From an uncultured Chitinophaga sp. (lineage in GTDB: Bacteria > Bacteroidota > Bacteroidia > Chitinophagales > Chitinophagaceae): a stretch of DNA of 64,000 bases. The position numbers and the translations under genes were made by a program. The notes under the pieces are model-generated. The model did not search any database. It was not told where the DNA came from and saw nothing but the letters and a program-made list of their open reading frames with translations. Each line of letters starts with the position of its first letter. Positions within the stretch are counted from its first letter, which is position 1. The stretch covers positions 102,789 to 166,788 of the forward strand of contig NZ_CAMLHC010000018.1 in the NCBI RefSeq assembly GCF_946479755.1, read 5' to 3'. Positions 27,558 to 35,925 of the stretch are shown here, in pieces.

Positions 27558-28550
27558 TTAGTAAGTGAACGGCTGATTGTAGATCACCTGCAGGATAGTT
27601 TGTCCTACTGCTTTTAACGTTTTGGTATCTATCACGCTCATGTTATCTCCCTGGGTATGCCAGTGCGGGGCAAAGTTGCCGCTGGCCTGCCAGGCGATGA
27701 TATCAAAAGTCGGGATGTTGGCCATGGTATTCACGTAAATGTGATCGTCGGTAATATAAGACCCGTTTTTCTCGTACCGGAAATAGTCGGAATAGCCCAG
27801 CTGGTTGGCCACGTCCCAGAACATTTTCATAGGACCGTAAGCATATTGCTGGGAAGAGCCTTCCATGTAAAACTGGGAGCCGCGGCCGCCTACCATGTCC
27901 AGCAGGATGCCGTAATTGGCCTTATAGCCCTTTACATGCGGGTTTTTAGCCCAGTATTGGGTACCGAGGCAGAAAGAGTTTTCGTTGTCTTTAACGCCGT
28001 AATCCTCTACGTCTACCAGCAGGATGTCCACACCGGCTTCGGGCTTCTGCGTCCTGAACTGGCGGGCGGTCTCCATGAGTACGCCTACACCACTGGCGCC
28101 GTCGTCAGCGCCGTCCAGCTTGCCTTTTTTGTTGAAGGCATCCTCATCGGCCCAGGGGCGGGTATCCCAGTGTGCCAGCAGCAGCACGCGCTGTTTGGCG
28201 GCAGGGTTGAAGCTGGCGATGATATTGATACAGGGTAGTTTCTCTTTGTTAGGACCGTCCACCGTGGTACGTTGCACATACACGGTGTCTGCCCATTGTT
28301 TCAGGGTGCTGATCATCCAGTCGGCGCAATGTTGCTGTGCGGGGGTATTGGGTATCCTCGGTCCGAAGCTCACCTGCTTCGCCGTGTAGGCGTAGGCAGA
28401 ATCTGCGTTGAACGCCGGTACCGGCACGCTCAGTTTGGCCACTTTGCTGGCGCCGGTGCTGTCAGCGGTGTTGTCTGTTTTTGTGGATGGCTGCTGACAA
28501 GCGCCGGCCAGGAGGGCCAGCGCTGTCAACATGCTAAGAACTTTACGCAT
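27558..28550 (-). CDS. Glutaminyl-peptide cyclotransferase (M28-type) lipoprotein
   Basis: 330 residues, with a lipoprotein-like signal ending LLAGAC. The M28-fold zinc site is visible in LAHWDTRP, GADDGASGVGVLMET (Asp ligand), VDVEDYG (Glu ligand) and TDDHIYVN (His ligand). The pattern and the LLDMVGGRGSQFYMEGSS segment match type II bacterial glutaminyl cyclases of Bacteroidota, which convert N-terminal Gln to pyroglutamate on exported proteins after signal removal. A plain aminopeptidase is the alternative but less likely. It is directly downstream of cysS (20 bases), possibly co-transcribed. Confidence 0.82.
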   Translation of the reverse strand: MRKVLSMLTALALLAGACQQPSTKTDNTADSTGASKVAKLSVPVPAFNADSAYAYTAKQVSFGPRIPNTPAQQHCADWMISTLKQWADTVYVQRTTVDGPNKEKLPCINIIASFNPAAKQRVLLLAHWDTRPWADEDAFNKKGKLDGADDGASGVGVLMETARQFRTQKPEAGVDILLVDVEDYGVKDNENSFCLGTQYWAKNPHVKGYKANYGILLDMVGGRGSQFYMEGSSQQYAYGPMKMFWDVANQLGYSDYFRYEKNGSYITDDHIYVNTMANIPTFDIIAWQASGNFAPHWHTQGDNMSVIDTKTLKAVGQTILQVIYNQPFTY

Positions 28551-28570
28551 TATTATCAGTAGGTATTTGC

Positions 28571-30067
28571 TTATTGAACGCTATAAGTGACGTTGCCGTC
28601 TTTTTCATCCTTGAGCTGTATACCGATGCCCAGCAATTCGTTGCGGATACGGTCGGAAGTAGCGTAGTCCTTGCGGCCTTTGGCTTCCTTACGCATGGAG
28701 ATCAGCATCTGCAGTACGCCGTCCAGTAACTGGTCGTCGCTGCTGGCCGGCGGCTGTTGTACGCCGAGGATGTCCACCAGGTAAGTCTTCCAGGTCTGTT
28801 GCAGCAGCCGGAAAGTGTCTTCGCTGATTTCATGCATTTTGATCTGACCGCCTTTCAGGGAGTTGATAACGGGTGTCAGCTCAAACAGGTTGGCCAGCAC
28901 CTTGGCGGTGTTGAAATCGTCGTTCATGAATTCGGCGCATTCCTGGCACCAGGTACGCACCTGTTTATCCAGCTCTTCGTTGAGGGCGGCGCCATCGGAG
29001 GTATAGCTCAGCTTCTGCAGCGTTTCGTAGGCGGCCCAGAGGCGTTGTAATCCTTTTTCGGCAGCCTGCAGCGCTTCGTTGGAGAAGTCGAGCGTGCTGC
29101 GGTAGTGCGTCTGTAATACGAAGAAACGGATGGTCATGGGGCTGTAGGCCTTGTCCAGCTGCGGGTTTTCGCCGGTGAACATTTCCGTGAGCTTGATGGT
29201 ATTACCATAAGCCTTGCCCATTTTACGGCCGTTGATGGTGATCATATTGTTGTGCATCCAGTAACGCGCCATCATCTCGCCGTGGGCGATCTCACTCTGT
29301 GCTATCTCGCACTCGTGGTGCGGGAACTGGAGGTCCATGCCACCGCCATGGATATCGAACTGGTGGCCCAGGTATTTGGCGCTCATAGCGGAGCACTCGA
29401 TATGCCATCCGGGGAAGCCTTCGCCCCAGGGGCTCGGCCAGCGCATGATATGCTCCGGCGGCGCTTTTTTCCACAGGGCAAAATCGGCTTTGTTACGTTT
29501 TTCGTCCTGGCCTTCGAGCTCGCGGGTGGTCTCAAGCATGTCTTCCAGTACACGGCCGCTGAGGATACCATAGTCATAGCCGGCGGCGTATTTCTTAACG
29601 TCGAAATAAACACTGCCGTCTACCTCATAGGCGTAGCCTTTTTCCATGATCGTTTTGATCATCTCTATCTGCTCAATAATATGGCCGGTAGCGGTAGGTT
29701 CGATGCTTGGTTCCAGGTTGCCGAACTGCAGCATGGCCCAGTGGAACAGGTTGGTATATTTCTGTACCAGTTCCATCGGCTCCAGTTTCTCCAGTACGGC
29801 GGATTTGGAAACTTTGTCTTCCGCCGCGCGGCCTTCTTCTTCAAAGTGACCGGCGTCGGTGATATTACGTACATAACGTACTTTATAACCAAGGAACTGC
29901 AGGTAGCGGTATACCACGTCAAAAGTGATATACGGGCGGGCATGGCCGAGATGGGATTCTCCGGATACGGTAGGTCCGCAAACGTACATGCCTGCGTGGC
30001 CGGGATGCAACGGGGTGAATACTTCTTTCTGGCGGTGTATTGAATTGTATATTTTGAGTTCTGACAT
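28571..30067 (-). CDS. cysS: Cysteinyl-tRNA synthetase
   Basis: A 498-residue class I aminoacyl-tRNA synthetase charging tRNA-Cys. The HIGH motif appears as SHLGHARPY after the zinc-binding CGPTVSG, further zinc ligands follow in WHIECSAM and HHECEIAQ, and the KMSKS loop reads KMGKAYGN near residue 283. The C-terminal helical anticodon-binding (DALR) region is present. The loop departs from KMSKS at two positions (Ser to Gly, then Ser to Ala). A -7 box lies 65 bases upstream. Confidence 0.96.
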   Translation of the reverse strand: MSELKIYNSIHRQKEVFTPLHPGHAGMYVCGPTVSGESHLGHARPYITFDVVYRYLQFLGYKVRYVRNITDAGHFEEEGRAAEDKVSKSAVLEKLEPMELVQKYTNLFHWAMLQFGNLEPSIEPTATGHIIEQIEMIKTIMEKGYAYEVDGSVYFDVKKYAAGYDYGILSGRVLEDMLETTRELEGQDEKRNKADFALWKKAPPEHIMRWPSPWGEGFPGWHIECSAMSAKYLGHQFDIHGGGMDLQFPHHECEIAQSEIAHGEMMARYWMHNNMITINGRKMGKAYGNTIKLTEMFTGENPQLDKAYSPMTIRFFVLQTHYRSTLDFSNEALQAAEKGLQRLWAAYETLQKLSYTSDGAALNEELDKQVRTWCQECAEFMNDDFNTAKVLANLFELTPVINSLKGGQIKMHEISEDTFRLLQQTWKTYLVDILGVQQPPASSDDQLLDGVLQMLISMRKEAKGRKDYATSDRIRNELLGIGIQLKDEKDGNVTYSVQ

Positions 30068-30132
30068 ATGCTGTAATTAAGATTTCCGGGGACCTGTTAC
30101 AGGCAACAGGCCTTTTTTCCGGTGGTGGATGG

Positions 30133-30140
30133 CAAAGATA
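30133..30140 (-). promoter_or_regulatory. Bacteroidota -7 element of cysS
   Basis: Reads TATCTTTG on the minus strand, 65 bases upstream of the cysS start. Confidence 0.5.
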
Positions 30141-30221
30141 AATATTGTTCCAGATGTAAGTGAAAAGTCCGGAAACAACATCGGTCAGATCTCAAAATAT
30201 TAAACATTTTCATAATTATAC

Positions 30222-31364
30222 TTATTTGTTTACTTCTACTTCCTGCACGCCGCTGCCGACGAGGCTGAGGTTGGCGATGACCGGATAGTGGTCCGACAGG
30301 TCGGATATAATTCTCCGGAAACTGTTGACCTTAAAATCAGTGCTGGCAAACACATAGTCGATACGCAGGGTGGGGGCTATCCCGTTGAACGTGCGGCCTA
30401 CGCCCCAGCCCTTGTTCAGGAAAGCGTCCTGAAGGTTGCCTTTGATCGTGAAATAGGTGTACGACGCCGGGGTGTCGTTAAAATCTCCGCATACAATCAC
30501 CGGGTAAGGGCTCTGCCGGATAAAATTACCTACAATATCGGCCTGCTGACTGCGGCGTATATACGCCTCGCGCATTTTCTGAATGATGTTCTTCGTCGCC
30601 ACCAGGCCGGTATCTTCCTGGTTTCTGATCTTGCGGATATCGGTGTAGTCCTTTTCGTTGAAACGGTACGACTCCAGGTGCATATTGACAATGCGGATGG
30701 TGTCGCCGTCCTTCACAATATCTGCATAAATCAGGCTCTCACTCAGAGGCCCCATGCTCATTTTCACCTTGTCTGATGCAATAATAGGGTATTTTGAAAA
30801 GATGATGGAACCCCAGTGCTGCATCCCGTTCCGGTTAAAATCGCTCGAAAAGAAGCGGAAAGGCATTTTCATGTCCCGGGAAATATCTTCCCGGTTATTA
30901 AAATCATTCTTCCGCTCAGACGTATAAAAATCCTGGAAGCAGGCAACGTCCGGCTCCTGCTTTTTGATCAGCGCAAACATGGCCTGCCGGTTGTATTTGC
31001 TGTCTTTTTCACGGTACAGGCCAAACTGGCTGACATTATAGCTCATCACGGTCAGGCTTTGCGCTGGCGGCGCCGGTTTATTACCGGAGGGCAGGTTAAA
31101 CGCCAGAAAAGCGCTGATGGACTTCCAGCCGAGGAACAGGGCGGTGAGCGATAAAAAAGCATACTTGTAGTTGAAAAACAACCACCCCGCCAGAAAAATC
31201 ACCAGTAGTCCCAGTAAAAAGGGAAACGCCAGCGTGATGAAGCTGATAGGCCAGAACCAGGCAGGTGAAATATACGGTGCAAGGCAGGCGGCAAGAAACA
31301 GCACCACCACTCCAACGTTGATGAATACAAAAAAGCCTTTCGTAAATAGTCTTAAGAATCGCAC
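30222..31364 (-). CDS. Membrane-anchored endonuclease/exonuclease/phosphatase (EEP) protein, copy 1
   Basis: 380 residues. Two or three N-terminal hydrophobic helices (about 10-85) precede an EEP domain (about 105-370). Motifs: VMSYNVSQF, ACFQDFYTSE (Asp where the metal-binding Glu is usual), VNMHLESYRF, CGDFNDTPAS, LRIDYVF and SDHYPV. EEP-fold enzymes cleave phosphodiesters of nucleic acids, inositol phosphates or sphingomyelin; with membrane anchoring a periplasmic-face hydrolase is likely. It lies 30 bases after a paralogue on the same strand and ends the rlmD-rhomboid-EEP run. Confidence 0.82.
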   Translation of the reverse strand: MRFLRLFTKGFFVFINVGVVVLFLAACLAPYISPAWFWPISFITLAFPFLLGLLVIFLAGWLFFNYKYAFLSLTALFLGWKSISAFLAFNLPSGNKPAPPAQSLTVMSYNVSQFGLYREKDSKYNRQAMFALIKKQEPDVACFQDFYTSERKNDFNNREDISRDMKMPFRFFSSDFNRNGMQHWGSIIFSKYPIIASDKVKMSMGPLSESLIYADIVKDGDTIRIVNMHLESYRFNEKDYTDIRKIRNQEDTGLVATKNIIQKMREAYIRRSQQADIVGNFIRQSPYPVIVCGDFNDTPASYTYFTIKGNLQDAFLNKGWGVGRTFNGIAPTLRIDYVFASTDFKVNSFRRIISDLSDHYPVIANLSLVGSGVQEVEVNK

Positions 31365-31394
31365 CGCGTTTCCACGTTTGTTGAATGAATAAAG

Positions 31395-32492
31395 TTAATG
31401 TTTTTTCAACGACAGACGGGATATAACCGGGAAATGCTCTGACTGCGGCATTTCCAGCACCCGGCATCCTTTGATGCTGAAACGCTGGTCCGGCAGAATG
31501 TAATCAATGCGCAGGGTGGGTGACAGGTAGGAGAGCGTCCGGCCCCACCCCATGCCGGTGGCCAGGAAGGCGTCCTGTAGCCCGGCTGCGGCCACGCGGT
31601 AACTGTAAGATGCCGGTGTGTCGTTAAAATCTCCGGCCACGATCACAGGATAAGGACTGGCAGCTATCAGCGCCTTTAGCTGTTCCACCTGCGCCGCCCG
31701 GCGCCGGAATGTGGCTTTCATTTTACTGCCAAGGCTCATCAGCCGCTGTATACCGGTTAATTGCAGATCGCTACGTTCAAGCATATACGAAGTGAACTGA
31801 ACGCTGAAAATCCTTACCGTATCACCATGGACCACTACGTCCGCCTGCAGGAAACTGCGGCCGCTGCGGGGAGCGAGGCTGTCGCTGAGGATCATCGCGG
31901 CGGCTGCAACAGGATAGCGGGAAAACAGCGCTATACCGTAGTGCCACGTGTCCCAGTTGGTATGGTCAGGGGCGAAATAATGATGAGGGTATCGGCCTAT
32001 CAGCCGCAGCGAATCGATATTGTGCGACTTGTCCGGTCCGTCGTTGGTGTAAAACTCCTGCAGGCAGAGGATGTCCGGCGAAGCGTCGGCGATCTGCCGG
32101 AAAATGGCGGAGCGGAGCGACTGGTTGATTTTATACCCCTGCAGCCCCATGCTGCTGCTGTTGTAAGTCATCAGGGTAAAGTCCGTACTGCCGGTTTCAA
32201 TGCGGAGGTCCGCCTTCGGGGAAAAATGGAGCCCCCAGGTATTTAAAGCCGGGCGTATGCAAAGCAGCAGGGCAATGCCGAGCGTAAAGAAGTACCTTTT
32301 TTGCTGCCGCCGGAACCACAGGAGCGGTAATGACAGGAGGCAAAAGAGAAAAGCGATGGGAAAAACAAGAGCGGCAAATCCGGAGACCCAGTAGGTGCCG
32401 GGATTGAGCAGCGGCAACCAGGCGCTTGTCAGTAAAATAAGGATGAGCAAAGAGCAAACAAACTTCATGGAGGGATATTGATATTTAGACAT
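31395..32492 (-). CDS. Membrane-anchored EEP protein, copy 2
   Basis: 365 residues and the same architecture as its downstream neighbour: hydrophobic N-terminus (about 8-90), then an EEP domain with LMTYNSSSMG, LCLQEFYTND, AGDFNDTPASYSY, LRIDYIL and SEHFPV. Compared with copy 1 it keeps the metal-binding Glu but has SVQFTS where copy 1 has NMHLES, and SEH where copy 1 has SDH. Catalytic competence is therefore uncertain. The pair clearly arose by tandem duplication. Confidence 0.8.
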   Translation of the reverse strand: MSKYQYPSMKFVCSLLILILLTSAWLPLLNPGTYWVSGFAALVFPIAFLFCLLSLPLLWFRRQQKRYFFTLGIALLLCIRPALNTWGLHFSPKADLRIETGSTDFTLMTYNSSSMGLQGYKINQSLRSAIFRQIADASPDILCLQEFYTNDGPDKSHNIDSLRLIGRYPHHYFAPDHTNWDTWHYGIALFSRYPVAAAAMILSDSLAPRSGRSFLQADVVVHGDTVRIFSVQFTSYMLERSDLQLTGIQRLMSLGSKMKATFRRRAAQVEQLKALIAASPYPVIVAGDFNDTPASYSYRVAAAGLQDAFLATGMGWGRTLSYLSPTLRIDYILPDQRFSIKGCRVLEMPQSEHFPVISRLSLKKH

Positions 32493-32597
32493 TTTTTATC
32501 CAGGTACCTGGGAATGGTAAGTTATTACATTCATCTGCAAGTTGCTTATCAATAACCCTTAAATAACTAAATAGTAAAATTCAACATCCCTGTATGC

Positions 32598-33533
32598 CTA
32601 GTTCTCTCCCGCACGCAGCAGTGTTTCCCGCTCTTCCGGCGATAGGGAGTCGAGGCCCATTTCGTTGATCTTATCGAGAATCTCATTGAGCCGCTGTTCC
32701 GGTACCTGACCGATCCTGCGGTAAGGCTGACTTTCCAGTCTGGCAATGATTTTAGCGGCGCTTTTAGGATGGTTGGGATCTATTTGCTGAGCGGCAGGAT
32801 GGAAAACGTGTGTCAGCTTAAACAGCAGATGGTTGAACCCTGCGCCCCAGTCATGTCCCTTTTTCCAGCTGTACATAAACAGCAGTCCGGCGATGGCGCC
32901 GCCGGTCAGCTGCACCAGGTAGGCGATACCGCCCGGGCTGGACACGCTGGTACCAATGGACAGGCCTGCGTATACGATGGTGATGATCCAAAGGGGGATG
33001 CCGCCGGCGAGCAGCGGGAAAATGCGGTAGCGCGGAGATATCAGCGTAGCACCGGCAGCCATGGCCATTATGCTGGGAGAAGACCCCATAGTGGCTGCGT
33101 TGGGCAGCAGGGTATGCAGGCCGGGAATTGCCTGGATGCCCAGGATATAAAAGAGGTTGCCCACCAGGCCGCCAAACAGGTACATGGGAAGTATCCGCTG
33201 ATGACCGGCGATATGCTGCAGGAAAGTGCCGAAACACCACAGCCATACCATGTTGGTGAATACCTGCCAGACTTCTATATGGGAGAAAAGGGAGGTAAGC
33301 AATGTCCACGGGCGCGCCAGCAGCTGGGAAGGGTCAGCCGGCAGCCGCAGCCAGTTCATAATATTTTTATAGAAAAGGGCATCTCCTTCTTTCCCTACTT
33401 CCATGGTATAAATCACCTTGGCGAAAAGCAGGAATATAAAAACAGTAAGATTAACAACCACTAACTGGGTGACCATATTCCGTTCTTCCCCAAGGGAGAG
33501 ACGAGGCATTTTCTCTTTTTCCAACGCATGCAT
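32598..33533 (-). CDS. Rhomboid-family protein lacking the catalytic His (probable pseudo-rhomboid)
   Basis: 311 residues, with about six or seven helices in a rhomboid fold and a C-terminal cytosolic tail (about 235-311) resembling DUF6576 (RLNEILDKINEMGLDSL and ETLL). The serine box reads MGSSPSIMA (Ser152, Pro after Ser instead of Gly). The helix that should carry the catalytic His reads AYLVQLTGG, with Gln208 at the His position when aligned without gaps to the neighbouring rhomboid (AHFAHLGG). It is therefore unlikely to be a protease. An ATG at 33509 is an alternative start. Confidence 0.82.
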   Translation of the reverse strand: MHALEKEKMPRLSLGEERNMVTQLVVVNLTVFIFLLFAKVIYTMEVGKEGDALFYKNIMNWLRLPADPSQLLARPWTLLTSLFSHIEVWQVFTNMVWLWCFGTFLQHIAGHQRILPMYLFGGLVGNLFYILGIQAIPGLHTLLPNAATMGSSPSIMAMAAGATLISPRYRIFPLLAGGIPLWIITIVYAGLSIGTSVSSPGGIAYLVQLTGGAIAGLLFMYSWKKGHDWGAGFNHLLFKLTHVFHPAAQQIDPNHPKSAAKIIARLESQPYRRIGQVPEQRLNEILDKINEMGLDSLSPEERETLLRAGEN

Positions 33534-33553
33534 GGTACAAGTAATTTACAATA

Positions 33554-33561
33554 CAAAATTA
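33554..33561 (-). promoter_or_regulatory. Possible -7 element before the pseudo-rhomboid gene
   Basis: Reads TAATTTTG on the minus strand in the 48-base gap between the two rhomboid genes, 20 bases from the start. Confidence 0.35.
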
Positions 33562-33581
33562 CGGCTTAATAAAGTCTTGCG

Positions 33582-34406
33582 TCAATAAAAATCCGTTCGG
33601 TTTCTTTTATTCCAACCCCTGAGCAGCAGGTACGCAAAAAGTGCGCCGCCCAGGTGGGCAAAGTGGGCTACATTATCGTCCGGTGCGTTTTGTACACCGG
33701 CCCATACTTCCGTGAGGATCATAAAGGCCACGAAGTATTTGGCTTTTACAGGGAAGAAATACAGGAAGATGATAGCGTTGGGAAACAGGTAACCAAAAGC
33801 GAACAGGATACCGTATACAGCGCCCGAAGCGCCTACTACGATACTGTTGCTATAAGCAAGCGTGTATTGTTTGACATAGATTTTTGCCATGTCGATGGCA
33901 AATTGGTTGCCCTGCGCAATGGCCTCCTTCATGTCATTCATGCTCACATTGGCATTGTCCAGGTGGAACTTGCGGTCCAGCGCTACGAAATTATCGAAGG
34001 TAGGATTGTCCAGGAAGGCATTGGCGTATTTGGTCAGCGTCATGTTCTCGTAGGTGAGCACACCCATGTAACAAAGCGATGCGCCCAGGCCGCAGATCAT
34101 GTAGAAAATCAGAAAACGTTTGGAACCCCACCGGTTTTCCAGGGTGGAACCAAACATCCAGAGGGTGAACATGTTCATGAACAAATGCCAGAAGTCACTG
34201 GTAGAGTGCATGAACAGGTGCGTAATGAACTGATGAGGCCGGAATCCCGGTGACCCCCAGTAATGAAGGGCAAAAAGGTCGTTCATATCATACCCATACC
34301 GCTTGAGCAGGGTGATCTGTACCAACCAAACCAACCCGTTAATGATCAACAGATTTTTGATCACAAGGGGTAAAAACTGAAATTTTCCGGGCCTGTACTC
34401 GTTCAT
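33582..34406 (-). CDS. Rhomboid intramembrane serine protease
   Basis: 274 residues. The catalytic pair is intact: Ser194 in VVGASGAVYG and His251 in NVAHFAHLGG; the structural HLFMNMFTLW helix is also present. An unusual hydrophilic insertion of about 65 residues (120-185) separates the first helices from the serine helix. It should cleave membrane-embedded substrates. The ATG directly abuts the stop codon of rlmD (TAAATG), so translation is probably coupled, and the pseudo-rhomboid gene follows after 48 bases. Confidence 0.92.
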   Translation of the reverse strand: MNEYRPGKFQFLPLVIKNLLIINGLVWLVQITLLKRYGYDMNDLFALHYWGSPGFRPHQFITHLFMHSTSDFWHLFMNMFTLWMFGSTLENRWGSKRFLIFYMICGLGASLCYMGVLTYENMTLTKYANAFLDNPTFDNFVALDRKFHLDNANVSMNDMKEAIAQGNQFAIDMAKIYVKQYTLAYSNSIVVGASGAVYGILFAFGYLFPNAIIFLYFFPVKAKYFVAFMILTEVWAGVQNAPDDNVAHFAHLGGALFAYLLLRGWNKRNRTDFY

Positions 34407-35828
34407 TTATTGCTGATTATTTTCTCTTTTCTTCAGTAACACCACATTTTCGATGTGATGCGTATGCGGAAACATATCTACGGGTTGTACCTTTTCCACC
34501 GTGTACAGTGCATCCAGCAATGCCAGGTCTCTGGCCTGTGTAGCCGGGTTACAGCTTACATATACGATTTTGGGGGCAGCAATTTCCAGCAGTTTGTTGA
34601 CCAGTTTTTCGTGCATGCCTGCCCGTGGAGGATCGGTGATGATCACATCCGGCTGTCCGTGATGCGCAAAAAAGGCGTCGTCACAGATGTCCACCACGTC
34701 GCCGGCAAAAAATTCGGCGTTAGTGACCTGGTTCCTGGCAGCATTTTCGCGGGCATCGTCAATCGCTTCTTTGATCAGTTCGATGCCTACCACTTTTTGG
34801 GCCTGCCGGGATACAAAAATACCGATACTACCAGTACCACAATACAGGTCGTACACAATTTCCGAACCAGTCAGCCCGGCAAAGTCGCGGGTAACTTTAT
34901 ATAACACTTCTCCCTGGTAGGTGTTTGTCTGAAAGAAAGATTTCGGACCAATTTTAAAAACAAAGTCCTCCAGCTTCTCTTCTGCATAGCCTTTCCCGAA
35001 ATAAACCTTTGGGTCCAGGTCAAAGATCGAGTCGTTTTTCTTTGGGTTGATGGTATACAGCAGCGTGGTGATGGCAGGCACCGTCTTCAGCAGATGGTCC
35101 AGCAATGCCACCCTGTTTTCCTTGTCTTCGTGGTGAATCACCAGGTTGACCATGATCTCCCCGGTAGTACACAAACGTACGACGAGGTTCCGCAGCCATC
35201 CTTCCTGCAGGCGGATATCGTAAAAAGACAGCTCGTGTTGCACTGCATATTCCCGGATGGTGTTCCGGATAAGGTTGACCGGCTCCTGCATCAGGTAGCA
35301 GGTGTTGATGTCGAGCACTTTATCGAACAGTTTGGGCACATGGAAGCCCAGCGCCGGGCGTACGGGGATTTCGCCGTTGAGGGCGCGCACCTCCTCGTTG
35401 GTGAGGTAGGCCTTGTTGCTGAAGGTAAACTCCAGCTTGTTGCGGTAGTGCTCCGTATGGGCTGAGCCGAGGATGGGGCTCATGGCGGGAAGCTCCAGCT
35501 TACCGATCCGTTGCAGGTGGTCTGCCACCTGCTGCTGCTTATATTCCAGCTGCAGGCTGTAGGGCATCATCTGCCATTTACAGCCGCCACAGGTGCCAAA
35601 ATGCTGGCAGAAAGGAGTAATACGCTTGTCGGAGTAACTATGTATATGAACGGCTTTGCCTTCCGCCCAGTCTTTTTTATTTTTGGACAGGCGTACGTCC
35701 ACAATATCACCGGGCATTACGCCGCCTTCAATAAAGATAACTTTACCGTCATGCCGTGCCAGGGCCTTACCTTCCGCGGCATAGCCGGATACAGGTACTT
35801 TTTCTATTACTACGTTTTTTTTCCTCAC
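34407..35828 (-). CDS. rlmD: 23S rRNA (uracil-C5)-methyltransferase, RlmD/RumA type
   Basis: 473 residues. An N-terminal TRAM RNA-binding domain is followed by the 4Fe-4S cysteines (Cys74, Cys80 and Cys83 in FCQHFGTCGGCKW). A SAM-binding methyltransferase domain follows, with YDLYCGTGSIGIF, TDPPRAGMHEKL and the catalytic-Cys motif VSCNPATQARDL. The enzyme makes 5-methyluridine in rRNA. The start is GTG at 35828; a -7 box ends only 5 bases upstream, suggesting a leaderless transcript. It heads a minus-strand run with two rhomboid and two EEP genes. Confidence 0.93.
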   Translation of the reverse strand: MRKKNVVIEKVPVSGYAAEGKALARHDGKVIFIEGGVMPGDIVDVRLSKNKKDWAEGKAVHIHSYSDKRITPFCQHFGTCGGCKWQMMPYSLQLEYKQQQVADHLQRIGKLELPAMSPILGSAHTEHYRNKLEFTFSNKAYLTNEEVRALNGEIPVRPALGFHVPKLFDKVLDINTCYLMQEPVNLIRNTIREYAVQHELSFYDIRLQEGWLRNLVVRLCTTGEIMVNLVIHHEDKENRVALLDHLLKTVPAITTLLYTINPKKNDSIFDLDPKVYFGKGYAEEKLEDFVFKIGPKSFFQTNTYQGEVLYKVTRDFAGLTGSEIVYDLYCGTGSIGIFVSRQAQKVVGIELIKEAIDDARENAARNQVTNAEFFAGDVVDICDDAFFAHHGQPDVIITDPPRAGMHEKLVNKLLEIAAPKIVYVSCNPATQARDLALLDALYTVEKVQPVDMFPHTHHIENVVLLKKRENNQQ

Positions 35829-35833
35829 GGCTG

Positions 35834-35841
35834 CAAAGGTA
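35834..35841 (-). promoter_or_regulatory. Bacteroidota -7 element directly before rlmD
   Basis: Reads TACCTTTG on the minus strand; only 5 bases separate it from the GTG start. Confidence 0.5.
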
Positions 35842-35925
35842 AAAGGAAATCATGAATCGTTGGCCGTAAAAGGATACCACAGTTAGCTTTTTTACTTGTA
35901 TTTTTACATATTGTTACCAATTCCT

